45,320 bases of DNA from Thermoplasmata archaeon (GTDB lineage: Archaea > Thermoplasmatota > Thermoplasmata > Lutacidiplasmatales > UBA184): positions 1-45,320 of the forward strand of contig JASHPT010000105.1 of assembly GCA_030037955.1 (NCBI GenBank). The letters run 5' to 3'. The translations under genes and the position numbers were made by a program. Under the pieces are notes generated by a model. That model had not been told where the DNA came from. It saw only the letters and a program-made list of their open reading frames with translations, and made no database searches. How positions within the stretch are numbered: position 1 is the stretch's first letter; every line of letters begins with the position of its first letter. Shown here one piece after another: positions 1 through 8,750 of the stretch.

Positions 1-1
1 G

Positions 2-613
2 GTCGCGCACTCTCATGGCCACGGAGACCACGTCGCCGGCGACGGTCAGTTCTCGGGTCGACCGAATACCTCGGTCGTCGGCCGGGACCTGCCCTCGGTC
101 CTTCACTTCTTCGAGCTGTCGGGCGACGGCTCTCGGCCGGTGGAATTCGACCTCGGCGGACGAATCCTGGATGTCTTCGCCATACCGGGGCACCAGGCTG
201 CGTCGATCGCCGTCTACGACCGGTGGACCCGACTGCTGTTCACTGGGGACACCGTCTATCCGGGACGCCTCTACGTCCGTGACATGCCGGCGTTCCGGGC
301 CAGTCTGGGCCGGCTCGTCGACTTCGCAAAGGCCCATCCCGTGTCGGCGGTCCTGGGCGGCCACATCGAGATGTCGGAACGCCCCGGCGTGGACTACCCC
401 CTCGGTGCCCGCTACCAGCCTCACGAGTTGCCGTTGCCGATGGACCCGGGTCGACTCGAGGCCGTGCGACACGGCGCGGACGCCGCGCAGCAGCCTGGCG
501 TACTCACCTTCCCTGACTTCGCGATCTACCATCTGCCATGCTCAGGAGCAATGTTCCGGAGCTACCTGCGCGGCGTCGGATCGAATCTGCGGTACCGAAT
601 GGGTTGGAGTTGA
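2..613 (+). CDS. Metallo-beta-lactamase-fold hydrolase (5' partial)
   Basis: The reading frame is open to the left edge of the window, so the gene is truncated there; the ORF track shows only the part from an internal ATG at 140. The first visible residues contain HSHGHGDH, the metal-binding HxHxDH signature of the metallo-beta-lactamase superfamily. Further ligands follow in PGHQAAS, GDTVYPG and GGHIEMSE. About 203 residues are visible, so only the N-terminal strands are missing. The family hydrolyses thioesters, lactones, phosphodiesters and similar bonds with one or two metal ions. Nothing in the fragment fixes the substrate. It ends convergently with the small membrane protein gene at 644. 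Confidence 0.85.
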   Translation, partial: VAHSHGHGDHVAGDGQFSGRPNTSVVGRDLPSVLHFFELSGDGSRPVEFDLGGRILDVFAIPGHQAASIAVYDRWTRLLFTGDTVYPGRLYVRDMPAFRASLGRLVDFAKAHPVSAVLGGHIEMSERPGVDYPLGARYQPHELPLPMDPGRLEAVRHGADAAQQPGVLTFPDFAIYHLPCSGAMFRSYLRGVGSNLRYRMGWS

Positions 614-643
614 ACCCGGGTCCGCGACGGGCCCGGACAGATG

Positions 644-919
644 CTACCGCACTCCCTGCCGCGGACGCAGCCGAACGGCGAGCACCAGACGGGTCCCGAG
701 GACGACCACGATACCCCCGATTGCTAGAAGCACGAGCTCTGCAGTCGACACGTGGAGCCGGGGCGAAACGCTGGCGATGGCAATCACCCAGGCGAGCACG
801 GCGAAATCGAGCGCGGCCAGCAGCAGCAACAGCCGATTCAGCTGACGGCGCGCGGTACGTCGGGCGCTCGCGGGGTCCGCCTTCTCAGGAGCCGCCGACG
901 CTCCCGCCCCCGACGCCAA
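644..919 (-). CDS. Small two-helix membrane protein
   Basis: This 91-residue protein has a charged, Ala-rich N-terminus, then two hydrophobic stretches (about 30-50 and 60-82) separated by a short polar loop, and a basic tail. The start is a TTG 12 nt after the stop of the upstream regulator on the same strand, which suggests co-transcription. No family is recognised. The pairing with a double winged-helix protein is the only functional hint. Confidence 0.5.
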   Translation of the reverse strand: MASGAGASAAPEKADPASARRTARRQLNRLLLLLAALDFAVLAWVIAIASVSPRLHVSTAELVLLAIGGIVVVLGTRLVLAVRLRPRQGVR

Positions 920-931
920 GAGGACCCCCGC

Positions 932-1906
932 TCAGCGCCGAGGGCGGCCGGACGGAGGACCGGCCCGCTCATCGATCCGCTCGCCGTACCAGCTTGGGTA
1001 GATCATAGAACCCAGTGCGTAGGTCCGGCGGACCCGACGTACGCCAGGGATTACTGCGAGCTTCCGAACCGTCCGCTCGAGTGCTGTCGGGAGATCGGCC
1101 GGAATCAGTCCCACGACCTCGGTGGGGGCGGCGGCCGGGTCAGTCCCGGCTCCGTCGTTCGCGACGGGCATCCACGACGGGGCGTCCTTCGCGACCTGCC
1201 CGAGGACCGCCTCCCGCGTTTCCTCCCGGTCGGTCGAGATCCGCACCAGCGCGAGGGGAAACTCCTCGACACCGGCCCCGGGCGTCCACCAGCAGGCCCG
1301 AGAGTCGCGGAGCTCCCGAAGCCGCCGCGCCGTCGTCTTGAGGCTAATCCCCACCGCCGACGCGATCTGGGCCATGGACCCGTCGGGACGATTCCAGACG
1401 GCGCGGAGCACTCTCCAGTCCAGGGACGACAGGTCCCGATCGCAGGGAGGGATCCAGTACGGCTCCGGGGCTCGGACGAGTCCGGTCGGCGACAGGCGTC
1501 GCAGCAGCGCCGTCCGTCGGGAGGTCGCTGCGTCGGAATCGGAGATGAAATGCACTCTGATCTTGCGCTCCTCCTCGTCGAGCACATCCCTGGCGAACAC
1601 GGCACCGTCCACGAGGGCAATGTCGCGGAGAATCCGTTCGACGTCCCCCGCGTCCTTGACCGGCAGCTCGGCGACCACGACACGGACTCCGAAGAGCGAA
1701 GGGTTCGGCGTCACCGCCGTTGCACCGACGTATCCGCGCTCCGTGAGACCACGGAGCCGAGCTCGGACCCCGTTCTCGCTGATCCCAACCCTCTCGGCGA
1801 TCTCGCGGATGGGAATCGTCGGGTCCAGCACGCGGCGCCCGGCCCAGAATCGGGCCTCTCCGCCCGGAGAGAGGTATCGGTAGATGGCGAAGTCGACTGG
1901 GTCCAC
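932..1906 (-). CDS. Double winged-helix (Lrp/AsnC-like) transcriptional regulator
   Basis: Two helix-turn-helix segments are visible: IREIAERVGISENGVRARL near the N-terminus and IASAVGISLKTTARRLREL in the middle. Each is followed by a region resembling a ligand-binding or dimerisation domain, so the protein looks like a tandem fusion of two Lrp-like halves, a layout known from archaeal regulators. The frame is open back to 2212, but the extra N-terminus is Arg/Pro-rich, overlaps another ORF and lacks family character. I place the start at a GTG giving VDPVDFAIYRYL; GTG at 1933 is an alternative. It is likely an autoregulated DNA-binding protein co-transcribed with the membrane protein downstream. 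Confidence 0.7.
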   Translation of the reverse strand: MDPVDFAIYRYLSPGGEARFWAGRRVLDPTIPIREIAERVGISENGVRARLRGLTERGYVGATAVTPNPSLFGVRVVVAELPVKDAGDVERILRDIALVDGAVFARDVLDEEERKIRVHFISDSDAATSRRTALLRRLSPTGLVRAPEPYWIPPCDRDLSSLDWRVLRAVWNRPDGSMAQIASAVGISLKTTARRLRELRDSRACWWTPGAGVEEFPLALVRISTDREETREAVLGQVAKDAPSWMPVANDGAGTDPAAAPTEVVGLIPADLPTALERTVRKLAVIPGVRRVRRTYALGSMIYPSWYGERIDERAGPPSGRPRR

Positions 1907-2039
1907 GATCCCGCCTGCCGCGCAGACGGGCACGACCCATTTCTCGGTTTGCAGGGAGGCCCGCTCGTCCGAGGAAACGGGGGCGAGCGGATGCGCAGGG
2001 TCCGACGCGCTCGGAGGGACCCAGCCTGTTCGATTCCGG

Positions 2040-2342
2040 CTACGCGCGTCGGGCAGGAACCGCCACGAGGCTGGTCGCACCGATCCCGGCGGCCCGGTCG
2101 TTCGCAACCGCTGGCGAGCACGCCATGGGCGGCGGCGCACCCGCGCCACGACCTCCCGAGCGGAGTCGGCCCAAGAGTCCCATCCGCTTCGTCGCCGCGG
2201 TCTCTCGCGCAAATCCCGCGGCCGCCCACGGAAGGTCCACCCGCGCGTATTCGAGCCGGGTGTAGTCGGCGACCTCGCGGCGACGGGCGATGCTCGCGTT
2301 CACGGCGCTCAGCAGGAGGCTCTCGGGACCGTATTCCGTCAT
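2040..2342 (-). CDS. Hypothetical 100-residue protein
   Basis: The ORF begins at an ATG preceded by GAGGAAACGAAG, where GAGGA is a plausible ribosome-binding site. The first half (MTEYGPESLLLSAVNASIAR) looks like a folded, helical protein; the second half is Gly/Ala/Pro-rich. It competes with the extended N-terminus of the regulator ORF, which reads the same bases in another frame. I prefer this frame here because of its start signal. No family is recognised, and a frameshift joining it to the regulator cannot be excluded. Confidence 0.35.
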   Translation of the reverse strand: MTEYGPESLLLSAVNASIARRREVADYTRLEYARVDLPWAAAGFARETAATKRMGLLGRLRSGGRGAGAPPPMACSPAVANDRAAGIGATSLVAVPARRA

Positions 2343-2534
2343 CTTCGTTTCCTCGGGGGGTTCTCCCCGAGCATTCCATGGCGGCTCGGGGAGTAATATC
2401 CGGCCGAAGGAGTGCGGCGGAAACGCGTTACTTGAAGCCGCACAGGGACGATTTCCACCCGACGTCGGTGGAAACTGGAATTCCGCCCGGGGACGCGCAA
2501 CGCCGTCGCTGACACGTCGCCCCCCGGCGAGGAG

Positions 2535-2540
2535 CTTAAG
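2535..2540 (+). promoter_or_regulatory. TATA-like box of the alpha/beta hydrolase gene
   Basis: CTTAAG lies 23-28 nt before the ATG at 2563, the spacing expected for leaderless archaeal transcription. Confidence 0.45.
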
Positions 2541-2562
2541 CCTCAGGACCAATGCCGCGCCC

Positions 2563-3435
2563 ATGGCGCCGACGGGCTTCGTGAAGGTTTCCGGCGGCCG
2601 GCGCTTCGAGTACGTTTCTCGGGGCCGAGGGCCGGCCACGCTCCTCGTCCATCCCGGCGGACCCGGGTCCACCTATCATTACCTGCGAGCCATCCTCAAG
2701 CTCGCCGACTCCCACCTCCGGGTGATCCTGTTCAATCCCCGGGGGGTCGGGCACTCCTGGACGCCCGCCCGACCGAGCGCCTACACGATCGAGAACCAGG
2801 CCGACGACGTCGAGGCGATCCGACGCGCCTTCGACATCAAGGAGCTCCACCTCCTCGGCTACTCTGCGGGCGGATTCACCGCGCTCGAATATGCCCACCG
2901 CTTCCCGGACCGCCTGACATCGCTGCTGATGTGCGCCACCGGCGGCGGCGCCAGCGACCTCAAGGCGGCACTCCGGTACGTCCTGGAGCACACGAACCCG
3001 GCGCTCCGCCTCCGCCTGCGCGAACTCACCGCATCGGGGGACTTCCGGAGCAAGGAGTATCGGGAGCTTGCGTCCCGGATCATGGCGCCCTTTTCCGAGC
3101 GCTTCTCCGCGTCGCCGCCCCCGGACCTCCGAGCCACGAAGCTGAACGAGGAGGTCTATCGGACGATGCTGACCCGGACCGGCGACGAGTTCGCGGTGGA
3201 CGGTACGATGGCCCACTGGGACGGTCACAAGTACTATTCCCAGATCTTTCTCCCGATGCTCGTCCTCGTCGGTCGGTACGACTTCTTCCTGGACGCCTCG
3301 ATCGACATGGCGAACCGGATCCGGACGGCCCATCTCCGGATCCTGCCGCGCAGCAGCCATTACCCGGTGCTGGAGCAGCCCCGGGAGTTCCTGGGACAGC
3401 TCTCGGAGTTCCTCGAAGACGTTACGGGCGACTGA
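2563..3435 (+). CDS. Alpha/beta hydrolase, proline iminopeptidase-like
   Basis: This is a 290-residue alpha/beta-hydrolase-fold enzyme. [12 protein letters not shown] matches the HGGPG oxyanion-hole motif of proline iminopeptidases and relatives. GYSAGG is the nucleophile elbow with the catalytic Ser. GRYDFF probably carries the acid, and the His is in RSSHYPV near the C-terminus. A cap domain lies between roughly residues 130 and 220. The ORF extends upstream to 2290, but the ATG at 2563 gives the normal N-terminus and has a TATA-like box at the right distance. The substrate is unknown; a peptidase, esterase or C-C hydrolase role is possible. It is convergent with the potassium channel gene. 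Confidence 0.85.
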   Translation: MAPTGFVKVSGGRRFEYVSRGRGPATLLVHPGGPGSTYHYLRAILKLADSHLRVILFNPRGVGHSWTPARPSAYTIENQADDVEAIRRAFDIKELHLLGYSAGGFTALEYAHRFPDRLTSLLMCATGGGASDLKAALRYVLEHTNPALRLRLRELTASGDFRSKEYRELASRIMAPFSERFSASPPPDLRATKLNEEVYRTMLTRTGDEFAVDGTMAHWDGHKYYSQIFLPMLVLVGRYDFFLDASIDMANRIRTAHLRILPRSSHYPVLEQPREFLGQLSEFLEDVTGD

Positions 3436-3442
3436 GCCCGCC

Positions 3443-4501
3443 TCAGCGGCCCTGGTCGACGCCGAACCAGCGGCGGAAGCGCTTCGTGTTGTCGATCGTT
3501 CCGAGCACGAGGACGGCGTCTCCCGGTTGGAGGCGATGGTCCGCCGGCGGATTGACCGTGGTCTCGAACTCCCCCGACGGCCCGGGTCGAGCGACGCCGA
3601 CCAGGAGGCATCCGGTCGCCTTCCGGACGAGCAGTTCGGCCTCCCCGACCGTCTGGCGGGACACCGGCGTGGCCGCACCGAGCAGATACTCCTGCATGTC
3701 GGCCTTGACGTCGGCCGCCGTGATCTCCTCCATCGCGATCGCCACGTCCGGCTCGAAGGCCGCTTCGGCACACAGCCGACCGCCCATGTCCGCGGGACTG
3801 GCGACGTAGGTGACCCCGGCGCTCCGCAGCGTCTCGCGCAACTCGGGGCGGGCGACCGAGACCACGATACGCGCCCGCGGGGCCAGGGCGTGCACGTTCA
3901 ACGCGGCGATCATGTTCGCCGCGTCATCGGCGGTGCAGATGACGATCGAGTGCGCCTCCGCGATGTTGACCCGCTGCAGGATGTCCTTGTCGCCGGGCGA
4001 CCCGTAGGTGGCGAACACGCGGTCCTCGGGACCGAGCGTCCGAACGTTGGCCACCTGGTCCGGTGTGTCGGTCACCACCGCCACCGTCTGCTCCTGGACC
4101 AGGAGTTCGCGAACCGCCGCTCGGCCTACCTCCGAATACCCCAACACCACGATGTGATTCTTCATGTCCGTCCCCAGCGTTCCCAGCGCTCGTCGAGCCG
4201 ACTCCTCGTTCACCGTCGTCGTGATCACGCTGATCAGGTAGCCGAGGAGGAAGATCTGCACGAACAGCGTGCCGATCGTCAGGATCTTCGCCGGAACCGT
4301 CTCCGGAACGATGTCCCCGTATCCGAGCGTCGAGATCGTCACGATCGACCAGTAGAACGCATTGAAGGGCGTGACACCGGGCTTGCCGTCGAGAAAGTAG
4401 AACAGGACCGCGGCCAGGAACCAGACCCCGAAGAACAGGAGCAGGAATTTCCAGATCCGGGCGAAGATGTCGCGAAAATAGCGAGCGCGGCGACCAGGCA
4501 C
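3443..4501 (-). CDS. RCK-domain potassium channel (MthK-like)
   Basis: This 352-residue protein has one pore module and a cytoplasmic regulatory module. Segment TM1 is at about 17-37, the pore helix and selectivity filter TLGYGD at 58-63, and TM2 at 71-95. A TrkA-N/RCK Rossmann domain starts near 115 (VVLGYSEVG), and a TrkA-C domain occupies about 265-340. Homologues form tetramers gated by ligands on an octameric RCK ring. Methionine 113 sits exactly between the pore and the RCK domain; in MthK an internal start at this place makes free RCK subunits, though no convincing ribosome-binding site is visible here. Confidence 0.93.
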   Translation of the reverse strand: MPGRRARYFRDIFARIWKFLLLFFGVWFLAAVLFYFLDGKPGVTPFNAFYWSIVTISTLGYGDIVPETVPAKILTIGTLFVQIFLLGYLISVITTTVNEESARRALGTLGTDMKNHIVVLGYSEVGRAAVRELLVQEQTVAVVTDTPDQVANVRTLGPEDRVFATYGSPGDKDILQRVNIAEAHSIVICTADDAANMIAALNVHALAPRARIVVSVARPELRETLRSAGVTYVASPADMGGRLCAEAAFEPDVAIAMEEITAADVKADMQEYLLGAATPVSRQTVGEAELLVRKATGCLLVGVARPGPSGEFETTVNPPADHRLQPGDAVLVLGTIDNTKRFRRWFGVDQGR

Positions 4502-4525
4502 GGCGCGGTCGAGTCGGGGAATGCC

Positions 4526-5047
4526 CTAAGGCTTTGGGGGACGCGACGACCCGAGGTGCTGCTGGGCCACGTGGGCCAGGAGCGCCTCGACGACCGCGGC
4601 CGACGTGCCGGTCGCGTCGATCGGCGTCCCCCACGGGAATTCGGTGACCTTGGCGTACACGTCCCGCGCCGCGTCGGGACCGTGGGGCTCGGGTCGGCCC
4701 CGGTCGCGCTCGATGCAGACCTCGAGCGGCGCGTGCAGGGTGAAGACCGCGTGCGGGAACGGGAGCCGGTGGGTCAGGTCCTCGACCTGCCGTCGCCAGT
4801 AGAAATTCCCGTCCAGGACGACCGGTACGCCTCGGTCGAGGGCAGCCCGGGCCCGGTCCGCGGCGATTTCGTTCGCGCGCAGGAAGCTCCCTTCCGAGAT
4901 GTACCCGCCCTCCCACTCCTCCGGACCGGCTTCCTGGAGCAGGGCATCGATCGACAGATACTCCGCCCCGAGCGTGGCCGCCACTCGGCGAGCGACGGTG
5001 GTTTTGCCCACTCCAAGCGGGCCTCGGATGAGCAGGTAGAAGCTCAC
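4526..5047 (-). CDS. P-loop kinase (AAA_33/adenylylsulfate-kinase-like)
   Basis: The protein begins with a beta strand and Walker [16 protein letters not shown], with the P-loop within the first 20 residues. A kinase-like region follows with [12 protein letters not shown] and the Arg-containing segment CIERDRGRP. At 173 residues it fits small nucleotide or metabolite kinases such as zeta-toxin/AAA_33 and predicted gluconate-type kinases. The ORF track start at 5134 is too far upstream. The GTG at 5047 lies 21-28 nt downstream of CTATATAC; GTG at 5053 is the alternative. Its substrate cannot be read from the sequence. It is divergent from rpo6 and shares an AT-rich intergenic region with it. 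Confidence 0.7.
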   Translation of the reverse strand: MSFYLLIRGPLGVGKTTVARRVAATLGAEYLSIDALLQEAGPEEWEGGYISEGSFLRANEIAADRARAALDRGVPVVLDGNFYWRRQVEDLTHRLPFPHAVFTLHAPLEVCIERDRGRPEPHGPDAARDVYAKVTEFPWGTPIDATGTSAAVVEALLAHVAQQHLGSSRPPKP

Positions 5048-5067
5048 GGCCACCGCTTCGGTAAAGC

Positions 5068-5087
5068 GTATATAGCGAGCCTTAACT
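5068..5087. promoter_or_regulatory. Divergent promoter region of kinase gene and rpo6
   Basis: GTATATAG and CTTAACT stand out in a GC-rich background. Read on the minus strand, CTATATAC lies 21-28 nt before the GTG at 5047. Read on the plus strand, CTTAAC lies about 30 nt before the ATG at 5114. Both fit TATA boxes of leaderless genes. Confidence 0.5.
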
Positions 5088-5113
5088 GGCCGCAGCCCTT
5101 GGCTTTTGTGACG

Positions 5114-5359
5114 ATGGCACCGTCCGGCTCCCACTCGGTTGGCCGCGGACGGGAAGCGGGAGCGCAGGTCCCGTCGGCAGAGTTCACCCGCTTCGAACGT
5201 GCCCGGATCCTGGGGGCGCGCGCCCTGCAGATCTCGCTCGGAGCGCCCCTGCTCGTCGAGACGCCGGCCGGTCTCATCGACCCGGTCGAGATCTCGGAGC
5301 TCGAGTTCCAGGCGGGAGTGATCCCGATCACGGTCCGCCGGACGCCGAGCGACGACTAG
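5114..5359 (+). CDS. rpo6: DNA-directed RNA polymerase subunit Rpo6 (K)
   Basis: The 81-residue product carries the RpoK/omega signature: [18 protein letters not shown], then GAPLLVE, then [20 protein letters not shown]. Rpo6 is the archaeal counterpart of bacterial omega and eukaryotic Rpb6 and holds the largest subunit in the assembled polymerase. The ATG at 5114 gives a short variable N-terminal tail typical of the family and sits about 30 nt from a TATA-like box. The ORF track entry 3527..5359 runs far upstream through the antisense of other genes and should not be used. Confidence 0.93.
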   Translation: MAPSGSHSVGRGREAGAQVPSAEFTRFERARILGARALQISLGAPLLVETPAGLIDPVEISELEFQAGVIPITVRRTPSDD

Positions 5360-5379
5360 ACGGTCGGCGGCCCGCCGGC

Positions 5380-6171
5380 CTAGAGTCCGGCATGGTCGAG
5401 GACGTGAGAACAGTCGCAGCCGCGCGGGGCGTCGAGCTGGGGAAGGAGCCGACCGAGCAGTCCCTGCATCCGCGTGACGTTCTCCTGCATGACCCGGACG
5501 ATCTCGTTCGCCTCGACCGGTCGCTCGGCCCAGACGTCATAGTCGGTGACCATGGCGAGCAGCCCGTAGCACATCGCGCGCTCCCGGGCGAGCGTCACCT
5601 CGGGCACGAGCGTCATGCCGATGATGTCCGAGAAGCCCCGGAAGAACTTCGACTCCGCCCGCGTCGAGAACCGGGGGCCCTCGACGCACACATAGGTCTT
5701 CTTTTCGTGGAACGGCGTGCCGGCCTCGGTCCCGACCGACGCCGCCAGGCTCAGGAGCTGTGGGCAGAACGGGTCGGCCATCGAGATGTGGTAGGTCTTC
5801 CCTCCATCGTAGAACGTCGTCGGCCGCTGTTTCGTGAAGTCGACGAACTGCGTGGGCAGCACGAAATCGCCCGGATGCAGCTCGTCCTGGAGCGATCCCA
5901 CGGAGCTGACCGATAGGATCGTGTCGACGCCGAGCTGGGCGAGCGCGTCGATGTTGGCTCGGTAATTGACCCGGTGCGCCGGATACGTGTGCCCCGGCCC
6001 GTGTCGAGAGAGGAAGAAGACGCGGAGCGCGCCGATCCGGCCTTCCAAGATCGGCGCCGACGGCGCTCCCCAGGGCGTAGAGACTTTGTGCGTCGCGGTG
6101 GGGCGGAAGAGTCCCGGGTCCGTGACCCCCGAGCCGCCGATGAGTCCGACGGTCCGGTGGGCTCCCGTCAC
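5380..6171 (-). CDS. mtnP: S-methyl-5'-thioadenosine phosphorylase
   Basis: This 263-residue member of the PNP/MTAP phosphorylase family starts with VGLIGGSG and contains FLSRHGPGHTYPAHRVNYRA, SVSSVGSL, YVCVEGPRFSTRAE and GMTLVPEVTLARE, all characteristic of MTAP. The enzyme splits methylthioadenosine, a by-product of polyamine synthesis and SAM chemistry, with phosphate to adenine and methylthioribose-1-phosphate. It is the last gene of the transketolase-transaldolase operon. Its ATG overlaps the translin stop by 4 nt, implying translational coupling. A 6-oxopurine specificity (MTIP) is possible. Confidence 0.93.
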   Translation of the reverse strand: MTGAHRTVGLIGGSGVTDPGLFRPTATHKVSTPWGAPSAPILEGRIGALRVFFLSRHGPGHTYPAHRVNYRANIDALAQLGVDTILSVSSVGSLQDELHPGDFVLPTQFVDFTKQRPTTFYDGGKTYHISMADPFCPQLLSLAASVGTEAGTPFHEKKTYVCVEGPRFSTRAESKFFRGFSDIIGMTLVPEVTLARERAMCYGLLAMVTDYDVWAERPVEANEIVRVMQENVTRMQGLLGRLLPQLDAPRGCDCSHVLDHAGL

Positions 6172-6830
6172 TCGTCCTCCGGGGGATGCGCGGGAAGGCG
6201 GGCGCGTCCGAGGAGCCGGGCCAAGGTGATGTCACCGCGCGTGCGCTCGACGAGTCCCTTCGCCGTGTCCTGCTTGGGCTTGAGCGCCACGATCGCCCGG
6301 GGCGCCTCGAAGCGGGCCAGCGCGTGGGTGAGTTCCTCCATGAGCGCCAGCAACCGTTCCGCCTCGGGCAGGTCGTCCGAGGAGAGTTCCTGGAGCACCC
6401 GACGACGCAGCTCCCCTATGAGGTCGCCGAGCCCGAGCAGATACGGCTCCGGCTCCACGCCCAGGTCGGTCGGACCGGGCAACGGGATGTCCTGATAGGT
6501 CGCGTCGAGCAGGATCGCCTCCACGCCCTCCTGGAGGGCCACGAGCGCGGAGCCGGAATCCAGTCCGGCGTCCTGCCGCAACGCCACCGAAAGCTCCCGC
6601 GTTCCGGTCCGCACATCCGTGACCGCCGCCTCGAGGCGACGGCCCTGGTGCAGTTGATGCATCACGAACTGCGACCGGCGCCTCAGCTGACGGGCCCGGT
6701 CCTGCACCTCGTCCCGTCGACTCTCCCGGTTCCGCAGATGGGTCTCGATGGCGACGAGCGTTTCCTCGGGCAGGGCGGGGGCCGGCGCGGCCTTCCGCCG
6801 CTCACTGGAAGAGCGTGAACCGGGCGTCAT
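6168..6830 (-). CDS. Translin family protein
   Basis: This 220-residue, almost wholly helical protein has heptad-rich segments (LRNRESRRDEVQDRARQLRRRSQFVMHQLHQG) and a C-terminal ARLLGRARLP. These features match archaeal translins, the single-subunit relatives of eukaryotic translin/TRAX that bind RNA and single-stranded DNA as octamers. The TRAX nuclease Glu pattern is not obvious, so binding rather than cleavage is the safer reading. The gene overlaps DUF357 upstream by 29 nt and mtnP downstream by 4 nt. Confidence 0.75.
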   Translation of the reverse strand: MTPGSRSSSERRKAAPAPALPEETLVAIETHLRNRESRRDEVQDRARQLRRRSQFVMHQLHQGRRLEAAVTDVRTGTRELSVALRQDAGLDSGSALVALQEGVEAILLDATYQDIPLPGPTDLGVEPEPYLLGLGDLIGELRRRVLQELSSDDLPEAERLLALMEELTHALARFEAPRAIVALKPKQDTAKGLVERTRGDITLARLLGRARLPAHPPEDE

Positions 6831-7086
6831 CGTTCCCCCCGTTGAGCAAGCCGAGTCGCACCCCGGCGTCCAGCCAGCCGTGGGCGTAGCTCACCGCCGC
6901 GAGCGCACGTTCGAGGTCCCCCTGTTGCTGGAAGTGCCGGGCGTCGGCGAGGTAGGCCCGGGCCATCCGAAGGAAGTCTTCGGCCGCCGTCTCCAGGAAG
7001 GAGCGAGCCGGCGGTCCGGCGGTGACCCGGTCGAGCGCCTCCGTCGTCAGGCGCAGGTACTTGTCGAGCAGCTCCGTCGACGTCAC
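6802..7086 (-). CDS. DUF357 family protein
   Basis: The true gene is the 3' end of the long ORF 6802..9225, the rest of which is antisense shadow of the transketolase genes. A GTG at 7086 overlaps the transaldolase stop (GTGA), giving a 94-residue protein. It contains [44 protein letters not shown], a helical hairpin typical of the archaeal DUF357 family. Molecular function is unknown for the family. The tight overlaps on both sides show it is translated as part of the operon. Confidence 0.8.
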   Translation of the reverse strand: MTSTELLDKYLRLTTEALDRVTAGPPARSFLETAAEDFLRMARAYLADARHFQQQGDLERALAAVSYAHGWLDAGVRLGLLNGGNDDARFTLFQ

Positions 7087-7754
7087 CGGTCCGACGAGGA
7101 GACGCGAACGGACTTGGGCACCTTTTCCCAGTCCTTGAGGAACCGGGCCAGGCCGATATCGGTGAGCGGGTGGCTCACGAGCTTCTCCATCACCGCATAG
7201 GGCAGGGTCGCGATGTCCGCGCCGGCCTTGGCCGCGTCCAGCACGTGGACGGGATGCCGGATGCTGGCGGCCAGCACCTGCGTGGGATACCGGTAGTTCC
7301 GGTAGATCTGGACGATGTCCCGGATGAGCGCCATCCCGTCCTCGCCGTGGTCGTCCAGCCGCCCGATGAACGGGCTCACGTAGGCGGCTCCGACCTTCGC
7401 CGCCAGAAGCGCCTGGTTCGCCGAGAAGACGAGGGTCATGTTGACCCGGATCCCCTCGCCCGAGAGGACCTTGGTGGCGGCGAGCCCGGCGGACGTCATG
7501 GGGCACTTCACGTAGATCGACGGGTGCAGGGCCGCGAGGTAGCGGCCCTCCTTGAGCATACCCTCCTTGTCGACGGCCACGACCTCGGCCGAGACCGAGG
7601 GAACCCCGAGCGCGCAGATCTCCTTGAGCACGTCCTCGAAGACCCGGCCCTCCTTCGCCACCAGCGACGGATTGGTCGTGACCCCGTCGAGGATCCCGAC
7701 CTCCCACAGGGTCCGGATCTCGTTCAGGTTCGCGGTGTCGAGGAAGAGCTTCAT
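7083..7754 (-). CDS. tal: Transaldolase (small TalC/MipB-type)
   Basis: The 223-residue length and the opening [13 protein letters not shown] with [11 protein letters not shown] define the short transaldolase/fructose-6-phosphate aldolase subfamily. The Schiff-base lysine lies in IYVKCPMT, and SPFIGRLDD is the conserved phosphate-binding part of the barrel. It transfers a dihydroxyacetone unit between sugar phosphates in the non-oxidative pentose phosphate pathway. It follows both transketolase subunits by about 36 nt in the same operon, which favours transaldolase over F6P aldolase. Confidence 0.93.
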   Translation of the reverse strand: MKLFLDTANLNEIRTLWEVGILDGVTTNPSLVAKEGRVFEDVLKEICALGVPSVSAEVVAVDKEGMLKEGRYLAALHPSIYVKCPMTSAGLAATKVLSGEGIRVNMTLVFSANQALLAAKVGAAYVSPFIGRLDDHGEDGMALIRDIVQIYRNYRYPTQVLAASIRHPVHVLDAAKAGADIATLPYAVMEKLVSHPLTDIGLARFLKDWEKVPKSVRVSSSDR

Positions 7755-7790
7755 CGGACCTCCGGGCGCTCCGGTCCCACGGAGCAGGGA

Positions 7791-8741
7791 CTACGAAACC
7801 TTTCCGCGTACCTTCAGGAGCGCCCAGGCCTCGTCGAGGGCGTGCTTCTCCGAGAGTCCGTAGTTGTCGAGCAGCTTCCACGGGTCTCCGCTCTCCCCGA
7901 AGAGGTCCGGCACCCCGACCTGCCGCAGCGGGACCGGATACCCCGTACCGACCGCGGACGCCACGAGCGTGCCGAGGCCCGTCAGCACGTTGTGCTCCTC
8001 CATCGTGAGGATCGCGCCGGTCTCGCGGGCGGCGCGGAGCAGGGCCTTCTCGTCCGCCGGCTTGATGCTGGCGAAGTCGAGGACGCGGGCCTCGATGCCG
8101 GACTGATGCAGGGTCTCGGCCACCCCGAGGGCGCGGGCGAGCATGGCCCCGATCGCGACGATGGTGAGGTCCGAGCCCTCCCGCAGCTGGGTCGCCTGGC
8201 CGAGCGCGAACTGCCCGTCCGTGAGGACGGGGAGGTTCTCCCGGGTGAGGCGAACGTAGGCCGGACCGTCGAACGACGCGATCGCCAGCACGGCGGCACG
8301 CGTCGTCGGTGCGTCCGCCGGGACCACGACGGTCATCCCGGGGAGGCTGCGCATCAGCGCGATGTCCTCGAGCATCTGGTGCGTCCCGCCGTCGCCGCCG
8401 ACCAGGAGACCTCCGTGCGTGGCGACGATCTTGACGTTCGCCCGGTTGTAGCAGACGGACTGCCGGACGGCGTTGTAGGCCTGCCCGGCGGCGAACACGG
8501 CAAACGTCGACGCAAAGACGGTACGGCCGCCGAGTGCGAGGCCCGAGGCGATCGTCATCATCGTCGGCTCCATCACGCCGACGTTGAAGAACCGGTCCGG
8601 GTACTTCTTTCCGAAGAGCGCGGTGCGCGTCGAGCCCGAGAGGTCCGCGTCGAGCACCACGATCGACGGGTCCCGGTCCCCGAGCTCCACGAGCGTCTGC
8701 CCGTAGGCGTCCCGAAGGCTCTCCGACTTCCACTCCGGCAT
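7791..8741 (-). CDS. Transketolase, C-terminal subunit
   Basis: This 316-residue protein corresponds to the pyrimidine-binding and C-terminal domains of transketolase. It opens with LRDAYGQTLVELGDRDPSIVVLDADLSGST, has the catalytic Glu in GVMEPTMMTIASGLA, and THGGLLVGGDGGTHQ. Archaea commonly encode transketolase as two polypeptides; the N-terminal half lies 9 nt upstream. The pair moves two-carbon units between ketoses and aldoses with thiamine diphosphate. Confidence 0.94.
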   Translation of the reverse strand: MPEWKSESLRDAYGQTLVELGDRDPSIVVLDADLSGSTRTALFGKKYPDRFFNVGVMEPTMMTIASGLALGGRTVFASTFAVFAAGQAYNAVRQSVCYNRANVKIVATHGGLLVGGDGGTHQMLEDIALMRSLPGMTVVVPADAPTTRAAVLAIASFDGPAYVRLTRENLPVLTDGQFALGQATQLREGSDLTIVAIGAMLARALGVAETLHQSGIEARVLDFASIKPADEKALLRAARETGAILTMEEHNVLTGLGTLVASAVGTGYPVPLRQVGVPDLFGESGDPWKLLDNYGLSEKHALDEAWALLKVRGKVS

Positions 8742-8750
8742 GCCCGCCCC

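Noticed and set aside
752-2512. 586-residue ORF on the plus strand
   Set aside because: It is antisense to the winged-helix regulator; composition is Arg/Gly/Pro-rich without domains.
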